NCBI GenBank assembly: GCA_012515235.1
Contig: JAAYYU010000178.1
Location: forward strand, 1-43,858
DNA: 43,858 nt
DNA from: Candidatus Anammoximicrobium sp.
Lineage (GTDB): Bacteria; Planctomycetota; Planctomycetia; Pirellulales; Pirellulaceae
Reading direction: 5' to 3'
Part shown: positions 36,194 to 43,858 of the stretch, one piece after another
Numbering within the stretch: the first letter of the stretch is position 1
Layout: the number at the start of each line of letters is the position of its first letter
Program-made: the position numbers and the translations under genes
The notes under the pieces: generated by a model
Told to the model about the DNA's origin: nothing
The model's database searches: none
What the model saw: only the letters and a program-made list of their open reading frames with translations

Positions 36194-37561
36194 CTACCGC
36201 GGTTTCCGCCGCCGTCCGTCGCCTTCGGTCAGCGGAATCCGCAGCGACTTGAGCTTGCGAAACAGCGTGCTGGGGTTGATCCCCAATTCACGGGCAGCGG
36301 CCGCCCGGTTGCCTCGGCAGCGCCGCAACGCATCGCGGATGTGAAGCGTCTCCAGATCACGCAACGTCAAACCCTCCCGCAGACGCTTGCCCATCAGCGG
36401 CGGCTTGCCCCGCAAAGCCGGCGGCAGATGCTCCGGTTCGATCGGCCCGCCTGGACACAACACGAAGGCGTACTCCAGGATGTTCTCCAATTCGCGGATG
36501 TTGCCCGGGAAATCGTGGGCCGTCAGGATCGCCAAAACATCGTCCGAAACTTCGGTGACGCGCTTGCCCTGCAGCCGGTTGAACTTGGCGATGAAATGTC
36601 CGATCAGCAGCGGAATGTCTTCCCGACGCTCGCGAAGCGCGGGCAACTGCAAGCGGACGATGTTGATCCGATAGTACAGATCCTCGCGGAACGCACCCCG
36701 GTGCACCAGGTCGCCGAGATCTTGATGGGTGGCCGCGATCACCCGCACGTCGACCTTGACCGACTCAACCGAACCCAGCGGCTCGAAAACCCGCTCCTGC
36801 AACACACGCAACAGCTTGATCTGCATCGCCGGCGAAACGTCGCCGATTTCGTCCAGGAAGATCGTGCCGCCGTCGGCCAAGGCGAAACGGCCCGGCTTGT
36901 CCTGCCGCGCGTCCGTAAACGCTCCTGCCTTGTAACCAAACAGTTCGGATTCCAACAGGGTGTCCGGCAGGGCCCCGCAATTGACGGCGATAAAATTCCG
37001 GCTGCCACGCGGCGACAAATTGTGAATCGCGCGGGCGAACAGCTCTTTGCCCGTCCCGCTGGCGCCCTCGATCAGGATCGTGCTGCTGCTGTGAGCGAAT
37101 TGTGGCACCAGCTGAAACAGTTGCTCCATTGCCGGGCTGCGCCCGATGATGCCGTCCAACCCAGGTCTGACCCAGGCCGGCCCCGCGGCGGGCTCCACCT
37201 TGCGAACGGGCCGCCACGTCGCCAAGACCCCCGCCGGGCGGCCGTCCGGGCTGCGCACGACCGTCGTCGACATGGTCACCGTCAAACGACGGCCCTGGCG
37301 GTCGCGAAGGCAGCAGGGCTGGCCCTCGGTTCCCCGACCACTCCGAAAGGTCTCGCCCAGCGGGCAGGCGTCGCCGTCCTCCGCCACACCCAGAACTTCG
37401 CTGTACGGCCTGCCCCAGGCCTCGTCGCGCGCCCAAAGCGTCAGCCGTTCCGCAGCGCAATTCAAGAACGCAATCTTCCCCTCCTCGTCGACGGCGAGGA
37501 GACCGTCCGGGATGGAATCCAGCAGCAGCGAGTGCGTGAGCGGTTCTTGGGTGGCAAGCAT
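36194..37561 (-). CDS. Sigma-54-dependent transcriptional activator with PAS sensor domain
   Basis: Regulator of 455 residues. PAS domain at about 10-120 (SIPDGLLAVDEEGKIAFLN). AAA+ domain at about 137-370 with Walker A GASGTGKE (166-173), the sigma-54 contact loop GAFTDA (213-218) where GAFTGA is usual, and Walker B GTIFLDE. Arginine-rich LPALRERREDIPLLIGHF follows. C-terminal Fis-type helix-turn-helix, NRAAAARELGINPSTLFRKL. There is no receiver domain, so the signal would come through the PAS domain rather than phosphorylation. The start is ATG at 37561, without a clear ribosome site. It lies 297 bases upstream of the solenoid gene on the same strand and could control it or its own operon, but I see no -24/-12 promoter nearby. 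Confidence 0.93.
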   Translation of the reverse strand: MLATQEPLTHSLLLDSIPDGLLAVDEEGKIAFLNCAAERLTLWARDEAWGRPYSEVLGVAEDGDACPLGETFRSGRGTEGQPCCLRDRQGRRLTVTMSTTVVRSPDGRPAGVLATWRPVRKVEPAAGPAWVRPGLDGIIGRSPAMEQLFQLVPQFAHSSSTILIEGASGTGKELFARAIHNLSPRGSRNFIAVNCGALPDTLLESELFGYKAGAFTDARQDKPGRFALADGGTIFLDEIGDVSPAMQIKLLRVLQERVFEPLGSVESVKVDVRVIAATHQDLGDLVHRGAFREDLYYRINIVRLQLPALRERREDIPLLIGHFIAKFNRLQGKRVTEVSDDVLAILTAHDFPGNIRELENILEYAFVLCPGGPIEPEHLPPALRGKPPLMGKRLREGLTLRDLETLHIRDALRRCRGNRAAAARELGINPSTLFRKLKSLRIPLTEGDGRRRKPR

Positions 37562-37919
37562 CGTGTGCGTCAGGCGTCAAGCCCGCTGGGTCAGCCGTGG
37601 TCGCTACAGGCGGGGAATCGCGGCGGGCAAGGTCGCGCCCCACTAGTTCATAGGTCGCCGGAGCGACGAAGTCGAAAGGCTTTCGACAGACGCGACACCG
37701 TCCGTCGCCGTTCGGCCGTTACATCCGTCAGATCTTGACCAGTCCGCGCAGTTTGCAGTTTATAGCACAGCACGCCAGCGATGAAAACACGCCGCACTTG
37801 GGCTCCTGCACAAAGTCCCCGCCTCCGCCGCCCCCCCCCGTGTGGCACGGCCCACTCGTCTGCCGTGCGCTGTGCCCGCGTGTGCAAGTCCCGCTTCTGT
37901 GCCACCGCCGGCCTTCGGC
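37562..37919. other. Intergenic region between membrane protein gene and sigma-54 activator
   Basis: The upstream region of the sigma-54 activator and the downstream region of the second membrane protein gene. It holds a run of nine C at about 37831-37839 and the imperfect inverted repeat described next. No tRNA or protein-coding frame of its own was seen; frames in the minus direction here are extensions without start signals. Confidence 0.3.
37842..37905. repeat. Imperfect inverted repeat with GTGGCAC ends
   Basis: The outer ends GTGGCAC (37842-37848) and GTGCCAC (37899-37905) pair perfectly. The inner parts pair only loosely and are full of TGC/GTGC steps. It begins 14 bases past the stop of the membrane-protein gene. 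It looks like a worn REP-like element or a hairpin at the gene's 3' end. A second copy is not in the window. Confidence 0.35.
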
Positions 37920-40523
37920 TCAGCGGCCGCCTGTCCGGCTTGGCAACGAAGCCCGCAACAGCCCGTACAGTACCTCGTACCGCTGCCGCACGTCCTCCGT
38001 TGGCTCGGGCAGCCAATGGGTCCCCATCGCGGAATCGTTGAACAGAGAGCCAAAGCCGATCACAGTGACCAAGCCCCGGCCGTGACGAACCTGGGCCGCC
38101 GTGGGAACGTCGCCGATCCGCGCGAGGGTCTCGCCGCCGTCCACCCGGCACGAGGCCTGTAATTCGGTCGGAGGAATCGAAAGTCTGTCCTTCCACGTCA
38201 GGTTTCCCTCGTTCTGCTCGGCCCCTGCCGACGTGGATGCCAGGCCGAACGGCCACAAGATGCTGTTGGCCGTCGAGCCTTGGACGTCCGGGGAATCCAG
38301 CACCAACAGCCGGCCGCCGCGCGCGACGAAGTCCCGCAGCTGCTGCTGATACTCCGCCGTGATCGAGCGGGTGGGGCAAACGATCACGAGCCCATCGCCC
38401 AGGAACGCCTGGCTGCCCGTCCGCCGCGAAGTCCAATTCCCGATCCGCGGAATCCACTGTTCGAACAGCCCGTACCCCAGACCGTCCTTGTCATCGGCAA
38501 ACGCTCCCGTGAACAACGGGACTTCCGACACCGTGCGGTCGATCACCACGTGGGGCTCGGCGCGCTGGACCTGGGGCACCGGCATTCCGCTGCGATGGCC
38601 GGCGATCGCAAGCCCCGCGGCCGCAGCCCAGCCGGCGTAGCCCAGCGCCACCGGCAGCATCCAGCCGCTCCACAGCGCCCGGCTCAGTTGCAGCCCCCAC
38701 GCCAACAGCAGGACCGCGAACAAACTCAGCGAGCCCGTCACCGCAAGCCGCACGGCCCGTTGGTCCAGGGCACTGCGGTGGTTTAGCCAGTCCAGCATCC
38801 CTCGCAATAACTCGGCCTTGCCCGGTTGAAACACGCAGAAATTGGAAAACAGCGTCGAATCCGCAAACGCCAGCACGCGGCCTCGGCCGTGGCTGGTCGC
38901 CCACATCTGGCACCAGGCGCCGAATTGCATGTTCGGCCGGTATTCCGCCTGGGGATGATAATTCGATTCATGGTAAGCCGGCGGCAGACTCCACAGGCCC
39001 GCGCTGCGGATCACCATGCGTCCCAGGCTGCGGCCGGGGTCGATCGAGCAGGACACGGCAAAGTTCATCGGCGGCACATGTTGAACGATCGGGTGAGCCA
39101 CGACCGGCGGGCGATACTTCTGAACGTACGGCGTGCCGACGCGGAACAGCAGATCGTTGCGAAAGGTGAATCCGAATCGCCTCGCCACGTCGTTCAAATA
39201 CGTGTTCATGTTAAAGACGTTGGTATGATCGCCGATCATCAGCAGCGCGCCACCCCGCTCCACGAATCGCGTCACCGCCGCGATCTCGTCTTCCGCATAC
39301 CGGGCCGTGGGCGTCTTGATCATCAAGACATCGCACCGCGCCAGCGTCGCGTCCGAAATCGCATCCGTTTCCAGCAACCGCGACATCTGAAAATACTGGC
39401 CACAGTAATCGTAAGCCGCGGCATAGTTGTACGAACCGGCTTCGCCATAGACGCTCGTCCCGTAGGGCGTGATCGTCGGCTCCCACGTCGAATGGCGTTC
39501 GACGACCATCACCCGTCCGGCCTTCGGCTGTCCCACGGGGTTCCACTGCAGAACAAACGCCAACAGGCCCGTCCCGGCTGCGATCAGCAGTGACGACGCG
39601 ACAAACCGGCGGTCCCCCACGGCGGGGCTCGTCGCACGCGGATTCACGCCGGATTCCGCGTGCTCGCCTCCGCCGCCACAGGGCCGTGCCGCCCAGCGCC
39701 GCCTGCCCAGAACGCAGATCGCCAGCAACGCCGGCCCCGCCAAGAAGGCGATCGACAGCCAGCTGTTGACGAACACGTCGGCCGTGTTCGGCGCACCGAA
39801 GTTGTCCGCCCGCAAGGCCCGCTGCAGCCACAGGCCGATCAGCAGCGCCGCTCGCAAGGGCGCCCACACTGCGTGAATCGCAGCCAGGCGAAGCGCATCG
39901 CTCAGCCAGTAACGAAGCCGGCTGTGCGGACGCCTGCCGGAGCCTTCGATCAGTCCCAACACAACCAGGCCGCCCGCCAGGAACGCTACGCTGCCGGCAT
40001 CCAGCAGCAGATCCCAGGTCGCTCCGACGCGCTGCGCGGGCTCCAGACTTCGCACCGCAAGCCAACCGCCGTCCACCGCCGTTTCGATGCCGACGGCGCG
40101 CGTCGCGGCGGCCAGCAAGTGTGTCAGCGGCAACGGCAATTCGTGGGCGCGAGCCGTCAAGGCCGCATAGACTTCCAACGCCAGCGATTGCACCAGGAGG
40201 ATGGCCGCCGCCAACGCGCTCCCGTGGCCCAAGGACCGCGGCCAGCGACTCGGGACGGGAAGGATGACCAGCACCAGGCCGCACGCCAGCAAGCTCGGAA
40301 TCGCCCGGTAGGGCCAGGGCGCCAACCACACCGACGGCAGCAACAGAACGGCGGCGAGAATCGCCTCGCGGCGCTCGGGCCACCGCACGGGGCCGCCGCC
40401 AAGCAGCAGGACAGCGGCAAACACCAACCCGCACCAGACGGCCGTGTGGCCGGGTTGATAATAACCCAACCCAAACAGCCAGGAGCCTGCCAGCAAGGCA
40501 GTGGCGATCCACGCTCTTCGCAT
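37920..40523 (-). CDS. Membrane protein: exosortase-like helical N-terminus and two GATase/DUF4350-like domains
   Basis: Protein of 867 residues, started at ATG 40523, which overlaps the stop of the preceding gene by one base (TGATG). A longer frame reaching 40727 is less likely. Residues 1-335 hold about eight membrane helices (LLAGSWLFGLGYY, VFAAVLLLGGG). The part LLAAATRAVGIETAVDGGWLAV to RLRYWLSDALRLAAIHAVW resembles the exosortase/archaeosortase fold but lacks its Cys. Residues about 340-580 form a soluble domain with CDVLMIKTPTARYAEDEIAAV and FVERGGALLMIGDHTN, like DUF4350/GldG-type GATase-like domains. Two helices follow (about 590-650), then a second such domain (DFVARGGRLLVLDSPD). 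It is a paralogue of the upstream gene. Function unknown. Confidence 0.75.
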   Translation of the reverse strand: MRRAWIATALLAGSWLFGLGYYQPGHTAVWCGLVFAAVLLLGGGPVRWPERREAILAAVLLLPSVWLAPWPYRAIPSLLACGLVLVILPVPSRWPRSLGHGSALAAAILLVQSLALEVYAALTARAHELPLPLTHLLAAATRAVGIETAVDGGWLAVRSLEPAQRVGATWDLLLDAGSVAFLAGGLVVLGLIEGSGRRPHSRLRYWLSDALRLAAIHAVWAPLRAALLIGLWLQRALRADNFGAPNTADVFVNSWLSIAFLAGPALLAICVLGRRRWAARPCGGGGEHAESGVNPRATSPAVGDRRFVASSLLIAAGTGLLAFVLQWNPVGQPKAGRVMVVERHSTWEPTITPYGTSVYGEAGSYNYAAAYDYCGQYFQMSRLLETDAISDATLARCDVLMIKTPTARYAEDEIAAVTRFVERGGALLMIGDHTNVFNMNTYLNDVARRFGFTFRNDLLFRVGTPYVQKYRPPVVAHPIVQHVPPMNFAVSCSIDPGRSLGRMVIRSAGLWSLPPAYHESNYHPQAEYRPNMQFGAWCQMWATSHGRGRVLAFADSTLFSNFCVFQPGKAELLRGMLDWLNHRSALDQRAVRLAVTGSLSLFAVLLLAWGLQLSRALWSGWMLPVALGYAGWAAAAGLAIAGHRSGMPVPQVQRAEPHVVIDRTVSEVPLFTGAFADDKDGLGYGLFEQWIPRIGNWTSRRTGSQAFLGDGLVIVCPTRSITAEYQQQLRDFVARGGRLLVLDSPDVQGSTANSILWPFGLASTSAGAEQNEGNLTWKDRLSIPPTELQASCRVDGGETLARIGDVPTAAQVRHGRGLVTVIGFGSLFNDSAMGTHWLPEPTEDVRQRYEVLYGLLRASLPSRTGGR

Positions 40524-43249
40524 CACGGCGCCTCCTCGCTCGCCCCGGCGGTTTCGTCGGGAGCAGGCGGCGGAGCAGGCGGCGTCCACTCGGCTCGGCC
40601 GGTGACGCGGCTGATCAGCCAGCGCCAGAAATGCGCATTCTCGTAACCACCGCCGAACGGCTCGCCGCCGACGTATTCCAGGTTCTTGTTCAGGGCAAAC
40701 CCCGTGTCGGCGATCAGGACCACGCACCCGCGACCGAACCTTTGCGCGACGACCACCGGTTGCCCGTTGGGGGCCGAGACCAGGGTTTCCGCGCGGTCCC
40801 CTTCGGCTGCGACCGGCCAGGCGGCATGAAACTGGACGCTCGCCTGGTACTCGCCCCGACCGTGCTGCCTGGCATCCCAGTACACGGCGCGCGTGTGTCC
40901 CAGCGGCTCCGGTTCGCGCCAGCGGCCCGCCGTCGGCACGGGCGAGGGCGAAACGTGAAGGCCAAAGTCGGCCAACAGCTCGGCACTGGCCGCCGCCTCC
41001 TCGGCGCCCACCAGACAGAAAAAAGTCCCGCCATTCTCGACAAACGCGCGCAGCCCTTCGCGTTCCCCCACCGTGAACCTCCGGGCCGGCGCAACGGACA
41101 CGAACACCGCGGCGCGTTCGAGCCGTTCGCGACTCACCTCCGGCAACGTCAATGTCAGGTACCCGCTGCGCATCAGCGTGAGGGCCAGCCCGTTGATCCC
41201 GTCAAAGTCCCACGAAGCGTCGCTGCCCGGCGAAACGTGGCTGGCGTCAAGGTACGCCAGTCGGCTGGCGGTAGCGGGGCCTTCGAGCTGAACGAGTCGC
41301 CCGTCCGGGACGACACGGGTCACGTGACAGCTGATCGCCTCGCACGCCGTCTGCGACCATGCCCAGAACACCACGACGCCGAGCACGCACGCGGGACTCG
41401 GCCTCCGGAGCGCTGAAACAAGCACGCCCGCCGCCAGCAGCAGCGTCGCGGCCTGACGCCACGGCGTCTGGGGACTGCCCGTCCGGTGCGCCAGAGAGGA
41501 CAGCAACCGGCCTGTAAATTCGTAGCCCCGCACCCCGCCCTCGTTGGTCAGCGCGTGCGCATCACCCAGCACCGCCACCAATCCCGCGCCGACCCGCTGT
41601 TCGGCGGCCAGCACCAGATCGCCCAGCCGCTCGCCGGTCTCGAAACGCGAGACGCCCGTCAGGATCGCGTCCGAACCGGGGTCGCTCCAACCCCAACGGC
41701 CCAGGATGATCGGCCGCGCCGGCCAACCCAACCGCAGGGAGACCCCGGCGTCGGTGAAAAACGCTCCGTTTCGCAAGCCGATCCCGTACGTCGCTCCGTG
41801 AAAGACCAGATCACAGCCATGTTGCCAGGTGCCTGCTTCGGAGACGGCTACGTCATGCTGGACACGGATCCCCGTGGCCGCCAAGACGTCATTGGATGCG
41901 CTATGCACGCCGCCTTGTTGCTGATAGGGCTCCGCCACCACGAGCAACGTCCCGCCGTTGCGGACAAAGTCCCCCAACCGCTGCTGAAACGGTTCCGCAA
42001 GCGGACCGGTAGGATGCAGCAACAACGCGACATCGGCTTGCGACAAATCGGCGGCGGAAAAGTCCGACGACAACCGCAATTCGCCGCCCAGACTGCCGAT
42101 TAAGTGCGGCAACATGCCGAACCATCCCGCCGAGGCCTGACCGTACCAGTCGTGCTGCGGCAAATTCCAGTTCAAATTCCCAGCCTGGTTGGCGATGAAA
42201 CGTTTCCCCGTCAGGTTTGAACGAACCGGCGATAACGTGGCCGAAATCGGCAACAGGACGGCCAACAGACAGGGAACGCTTAGTCGCAGCCGGCTGCGCC
42301 ACGCGGACCCCTGCAAAGTCGAGCCTGGAACGCTCTTGGGGTGCTCGCTCCCGCCCGTGGGCCACGACGACCACCGAATCATCAGACTAGCGACGGCCAC
42401 GTGCAGCACCGCGGCCAACGCGGGCAGGTTCCAAGGCAAGAGTTGCCGGACGGCGTTCGACCAACGCCAGGGCGGCGGAACGTAGGGATGGTCGAACGTC
42501 GGCGACTCCGCGACCGGCAGCAGTTCAACCAAATCCATCGCCTGACTAAGGACCAGCAGATACAGCAGATGGACGCCCAAGATGGCAACCGCACCGGCCA
42601 AGGCTCGCCTCCATCTCGGCCCCTCCGTCGACACCAGCCAGACGGCATACCAGGCCGCCATCAACACGAGAAAGTCCAGACCCGCAAACGTGGCACCCAC
42701 GTCCAGACGGACGCCCGTCAAGACACTCACGCCTCGCCCGATCGTTTCTCCGAGGAAATTCGTCAACAGCCAAACGGACGAAATCGACGAACAGGCCAAA
42801 CGATAAACGGCGAACGTCAAAATCGCCGACGCGCACACCCGCAGCACCTGCCGCTGGCGTCGGTTGCTGGCTGCCGCCAGAAAGGCCGCGACGCCAGCCA
42901 CCAGCAGAAGTTCAAGTGAACCAGAGGTCGAGGTTGCGATTCGCAGAAAGATGACGACGACGGGGACGCTCAGCAGCCACCAACGCCGCCGACCATGCCA
43001 CGGCCAAATCGCCGCCCCTGCCGTCAATAACCCCAGATAGGTCAGACCCAGCCGCAACGGATGCGCGATCAGTCCCAAGGACCCCGCCGCACACCAGGCC
43101 GCCAGCAGCAACGCGGCAATCCCCGCCACAGTAACCGCCGGGACGCTGCGACCATCGGTTTCCCTCACCGCAGATACACCCGCAACCACCAACGACGGTC
43201 CCCATCCGCTGGGCAACTTGGGGTCCAGGTTGTCCTCCGAGTCCGACAT
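40523..43249 (-). CDS. Membrane protein paralogue: exosortase-like helical N-terminus and two GATase/DUF4350-like domains
   Basis: Protein of 908 residues. I chose ATG at 43249 (MSDSEDNLDPKL), with GGGAGAGG about ten bases upstream; an in-frame ATG at 43291 is possible. About nine membrane helices fill residues 40-335. Within them, FLGETIGRGVSVLTGVRLDV followed by GATFAGLDFLVLMAAWYAVW recalls the exosortase/archaeosortase core, but where those enzymes have Cys (Cys-x-Gly) it has FAG. Residues about 345-585 form a soluble domain (ADVALLLHPTGPLAE, FVRNGGTLLVVAEP). Two helices follow near 595-640, then a second domain (LRAFVENGGTFFCLVGAEE). It ends in a Pro/Ala tail. The architecture and spacing match the downstream gene, with which it overlaps by one base. 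Function unknown; an envelope role is inferred. Confidence 0.75.
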   Translation of the reverse strand: MSDSEDNLDPKLPSGWGPSLVVAGVSAVRETDGRSVPAVTVAGIAALLLAAWCAAGSLGLIAHPLRLGLTYLGLLTAGAAIWPWHGRRRWWLLSVPVVVIFLRIATSTSGSLELLLVAGVAAFLAAASNRRQRQVLRVCASAILTFAVYRLACSSISSVWLLTNFLGETIGRGVSVLTGVRLDVGATFAGLDFLVLMAAWYAVWLVSTEGPRWRRALAGAVAILGVHLLYLLVLSQAMDLVELLPVAESPTFDHPYVPPPWRWSNAVRQLLPWNLPALAAVLHVAVASLMIRWSSWPTGGSEHPKSVPGSTLQGSAWRSRLRLSVPCLLAVLLPISATLSPVRSNLTGKRFIANQAGNLNWNLPQHDWYGQASAGWFGMLPHLIGSLGGELRLSSDFSAADLSQADVALLLHPTGPLAEPFQQRLGDFVRNGGTLLVVAEPYQQQGGVHSASNDVLAATGIRVQHDVAVSEAGTWQHGCDLVFHGATYGIGLRNGAFFTDAGVSLRLGWPARPIILGRWGWSDPGSDAILTGVSRFETGERLGDLVLAAEQRVGAGLVAVLGDAHALTNEGGVRGYEFTGRLLSSLAHRTGSPQTPWRQAATLLLAAGVLVSALRRPSPACVLGVVVFWAWSQTACEAISCHVTRVVPDGRLVQLEGPATASRLAYLDASHVSPGSDASWDFDGINGLALTLMRSGYLTLTLPEVSRERLERAAVFVSVAPARRFTVGEREGLRAFVENGGTFFCLVGAEEAAASAELLADFGLHVSPSPVPTAGRWREPEPLGHTRAVYWDARQHGRGEYQASVQFHAAWPVAAEGDRAETLVSAPNGQPVVVAQRFGRGCVVLIADTGFALNKNLEYVGGEPFGGGYENAHFWRWLISRVTGRAEWTPPAPPPAPDETAGASEEAP

Positions 43250-43319
43250 ACTGGCGAGCCTCTCCCCGTCCCAATCCAGGACGCAGCGCACGTTCGACAG
43301 GGCTACGGTCTGCTGCGAG

Positions 43320-43325
43320 AGTATA
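43320..43325 (-). promoter_or_regulatory. Possible -10 box for the membrane-protein operon
   Basis: The minus strand reads TATACT, one base from TATAAT, in a short AT-rich patch (GCTATACTCTCG) about 70 bases before the chosen ATG at 43249. There is no good TTGACA at 17 bases upstream, so the assignment is tentative. Confidence 0.3.
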
Positions 43326-43431
43326 GCTTATGTTAGAACGTACGGCCGCCAGCGGATCACCGGGGGCTGACGCCGCCCCGTTCGCCAAGGCGGCAGGTTA
43401 GCATGGTTCGAGAAAGAACTGTCGCCTCGCA

Positions 43432-43476
43432 GGTAGCCATCACACTCCGTGGGATGGTCGGCAATAAACACTGGAC
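43432..43476 (+). repeat. Dispersed 45-base repeat, copy B
   Basis: GGTAGCCATCACACTCCGT at its left half and ACTGGAC at the right end match the copy at 16857-16900 in the same orientation. The stretch GCCATCAC...GTGGGATGG is itself a loose palindrome. Here it lies between genes and interrupts nothing visible. Confidence 0.6.
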
Positions 43477-43677
43477 AATTATTTCTCGAACGATGCTTTC
43501 CGCCAGAACACGCGGCCCTGAGGGCTGTCACGGGTACCTGGAGAGTCTCTGTGACGCACGAAGATCGCAGTTTTTCCGAAAAGACCAGCTGCTGGATGGA
43601 TTGCCTTTTCCGGTTTCAACAGGCTCGCGACCGGAGGATACCACTCGAACGGCCGACGCCAACCAACGACCGGCGCA

Positions 43678-43713
43678 AACAAAAAGACCGGACCTGCGGG
43701 AGGTCCGGTCTTT
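43678..43713 (-). terminator. Rho-independent terminator
   Basis: Thirteen-base arms AAAGACCGGACCT/AGGTCCGGTCTTT (43683-43695, 43701-43713) enclose a five-base loop. Read on the minus strand, the stem is followed by TTTTTGTTT. It starts about 60 bases past the stop codon of the gene entering from the right edge, so it ends that transcript. It is the clearest intrinsic terminator in the window. Confidence 0.88.
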
Positions 43714-43773
43714 CCTGGGGTAACCGGAAGGGGCCAAGCCCAACGCCGGGTTCTTTGCGTCGAGCCTCCCAAC

Positions 43774-43858
43774 CTACTTCTGGCTCGCTTCACCCTTCTG
43801 GATGACGCTCTTCTGCACCGCCTCGCCCTTCTGCACAACCACCGGAGCGCTGGTCGTC
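43774..43858 (-). CDS. C-terminal end of a VQKGEA-repeat protein, 5' partial
   Basis: Twenty-seven codons run from the window edge to TAG at 43774-43776. The residues read VVVQKGEAVQKSVIQKGEAS then QK, a repeating Val-Gln-Lys-Gly-Glu-Ala pattern. A strong terminator follows at 43678-43713, which supports a real gene end. The rest of the protein is outside the window, so no function can be given. It is a basic/acidic low-complexity tail of a type that might bind a polymer or the cell surface, but this is a guess. Confidence 0.6.
   Translation of the reverse strand, partial: TTSAPVVVQKGEAVQKSVIQKGEASQK

Larger units (their letters stand above)
43250..43773. other. Intergenic region upstream of the membrane-protein pair
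   Basis: It holds, from left to right, the probable promoter of the membrane-protein operon (43320-43325), a dispersed 45-base repeat (43432-43476) and a strong terminator for the gene beyond 43774. The frames crossing 43403-43838 on both strands show no ribosome site and no family. Between 43480 and 43670 I see nothing. Confidence 0.4.

Noticed and set aside
43403..43838. Open frames on both strands between the membrane-protein operon and the right-edge gene
   Set aside because: They run through a terminator hairpin and a dispersed repeat and have no start signals or similarity that I recognise.

Overview
The window is GC-rich, densely coding DNA that is almost certainly chromosomal sequence of a planctomycete (Planctomycetota, probably Pirellulales-like). 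The markers are a secreted sulfatase with C-terminal EF-hands, a Hanks-type kinase with the N-terminal extension seen in planctomycete kinases, a BBP7-type outer-membrane barrel, a ThuA-domain protein, a DUF4091/GH123-like secreted protein and very large multidomain signalling proteins. This is inferred from gene content; no rRNA or other taxonomic marker is present. Almost all genes are on the minus strand. The plus strand carries only a transposase remnant, the ThuA gene, the BBP7 gene and a broken MEMO1-family gene.

Layout. 1-211: tail of a REP-associated (Y1-type) transposase and its end repeat. 212-5637 (minus): sulfatase, PlsC-type acyltransferase, membrane Ser/Thr kinase. 6301-12142 (minus): a tightly packed unit read as DUF4091 protein, then KtrB/TrkH potassium channel, KtrA/TrkA RCK subunit and a CPBP membrane protease. 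12368-14824 (plus): ThuA protein and BBP7 barrel. 14939-16090 (minus): an eRF1-like (baeRF) protein. 16625-16861: decayed MEMO1-family gene, cut exactly where a dispersed repeat begins. 16961-37561 (minus): a sigma-54 activator, then a 1724-residue exported solenoid protein, a 2416-residue reducing type I polyketide synthase and a 2118-residue Ser/Thr-kinase/AAA/histidine-kinase hybrid. 37920-43249 (minus): two overlapping genes for large membrane proteins of matching architecture. 43774-43858 (minus): the C-terminal end of a Lys/Gln-rich repeat protein with a strong terminator after it.

The most unusual part is 16961-35896. A one-module, fully reducing PKS with its own thioesterase lies 33 bases upstream of an HstK-type giant sensor kinase whose Ser/Thr kinase domain has lost the glycine loop and has DFR in place of DFG. 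Upstream lies a gene encoding about 22 tandem repeats of 39 residues. I propose that the PKS makes a lipid or polyketide whose synthesis is sensed or controlled by the hybrid kinase. That is inference from gene order, supported by recalled knowledge that HstK-family kinases in the cyanobacterium Anabaena are linked to heterocyst glycolipid synthesis.

Other notable structures are two about 97-base inverted-repeat elements (6183-6280 and 13220-13316), whose tips resemble the end of the transposase remnant, and a diverged 45-base repeat at 16857 and 43432. No tRNA, rRNA or CRISPR array was seen.
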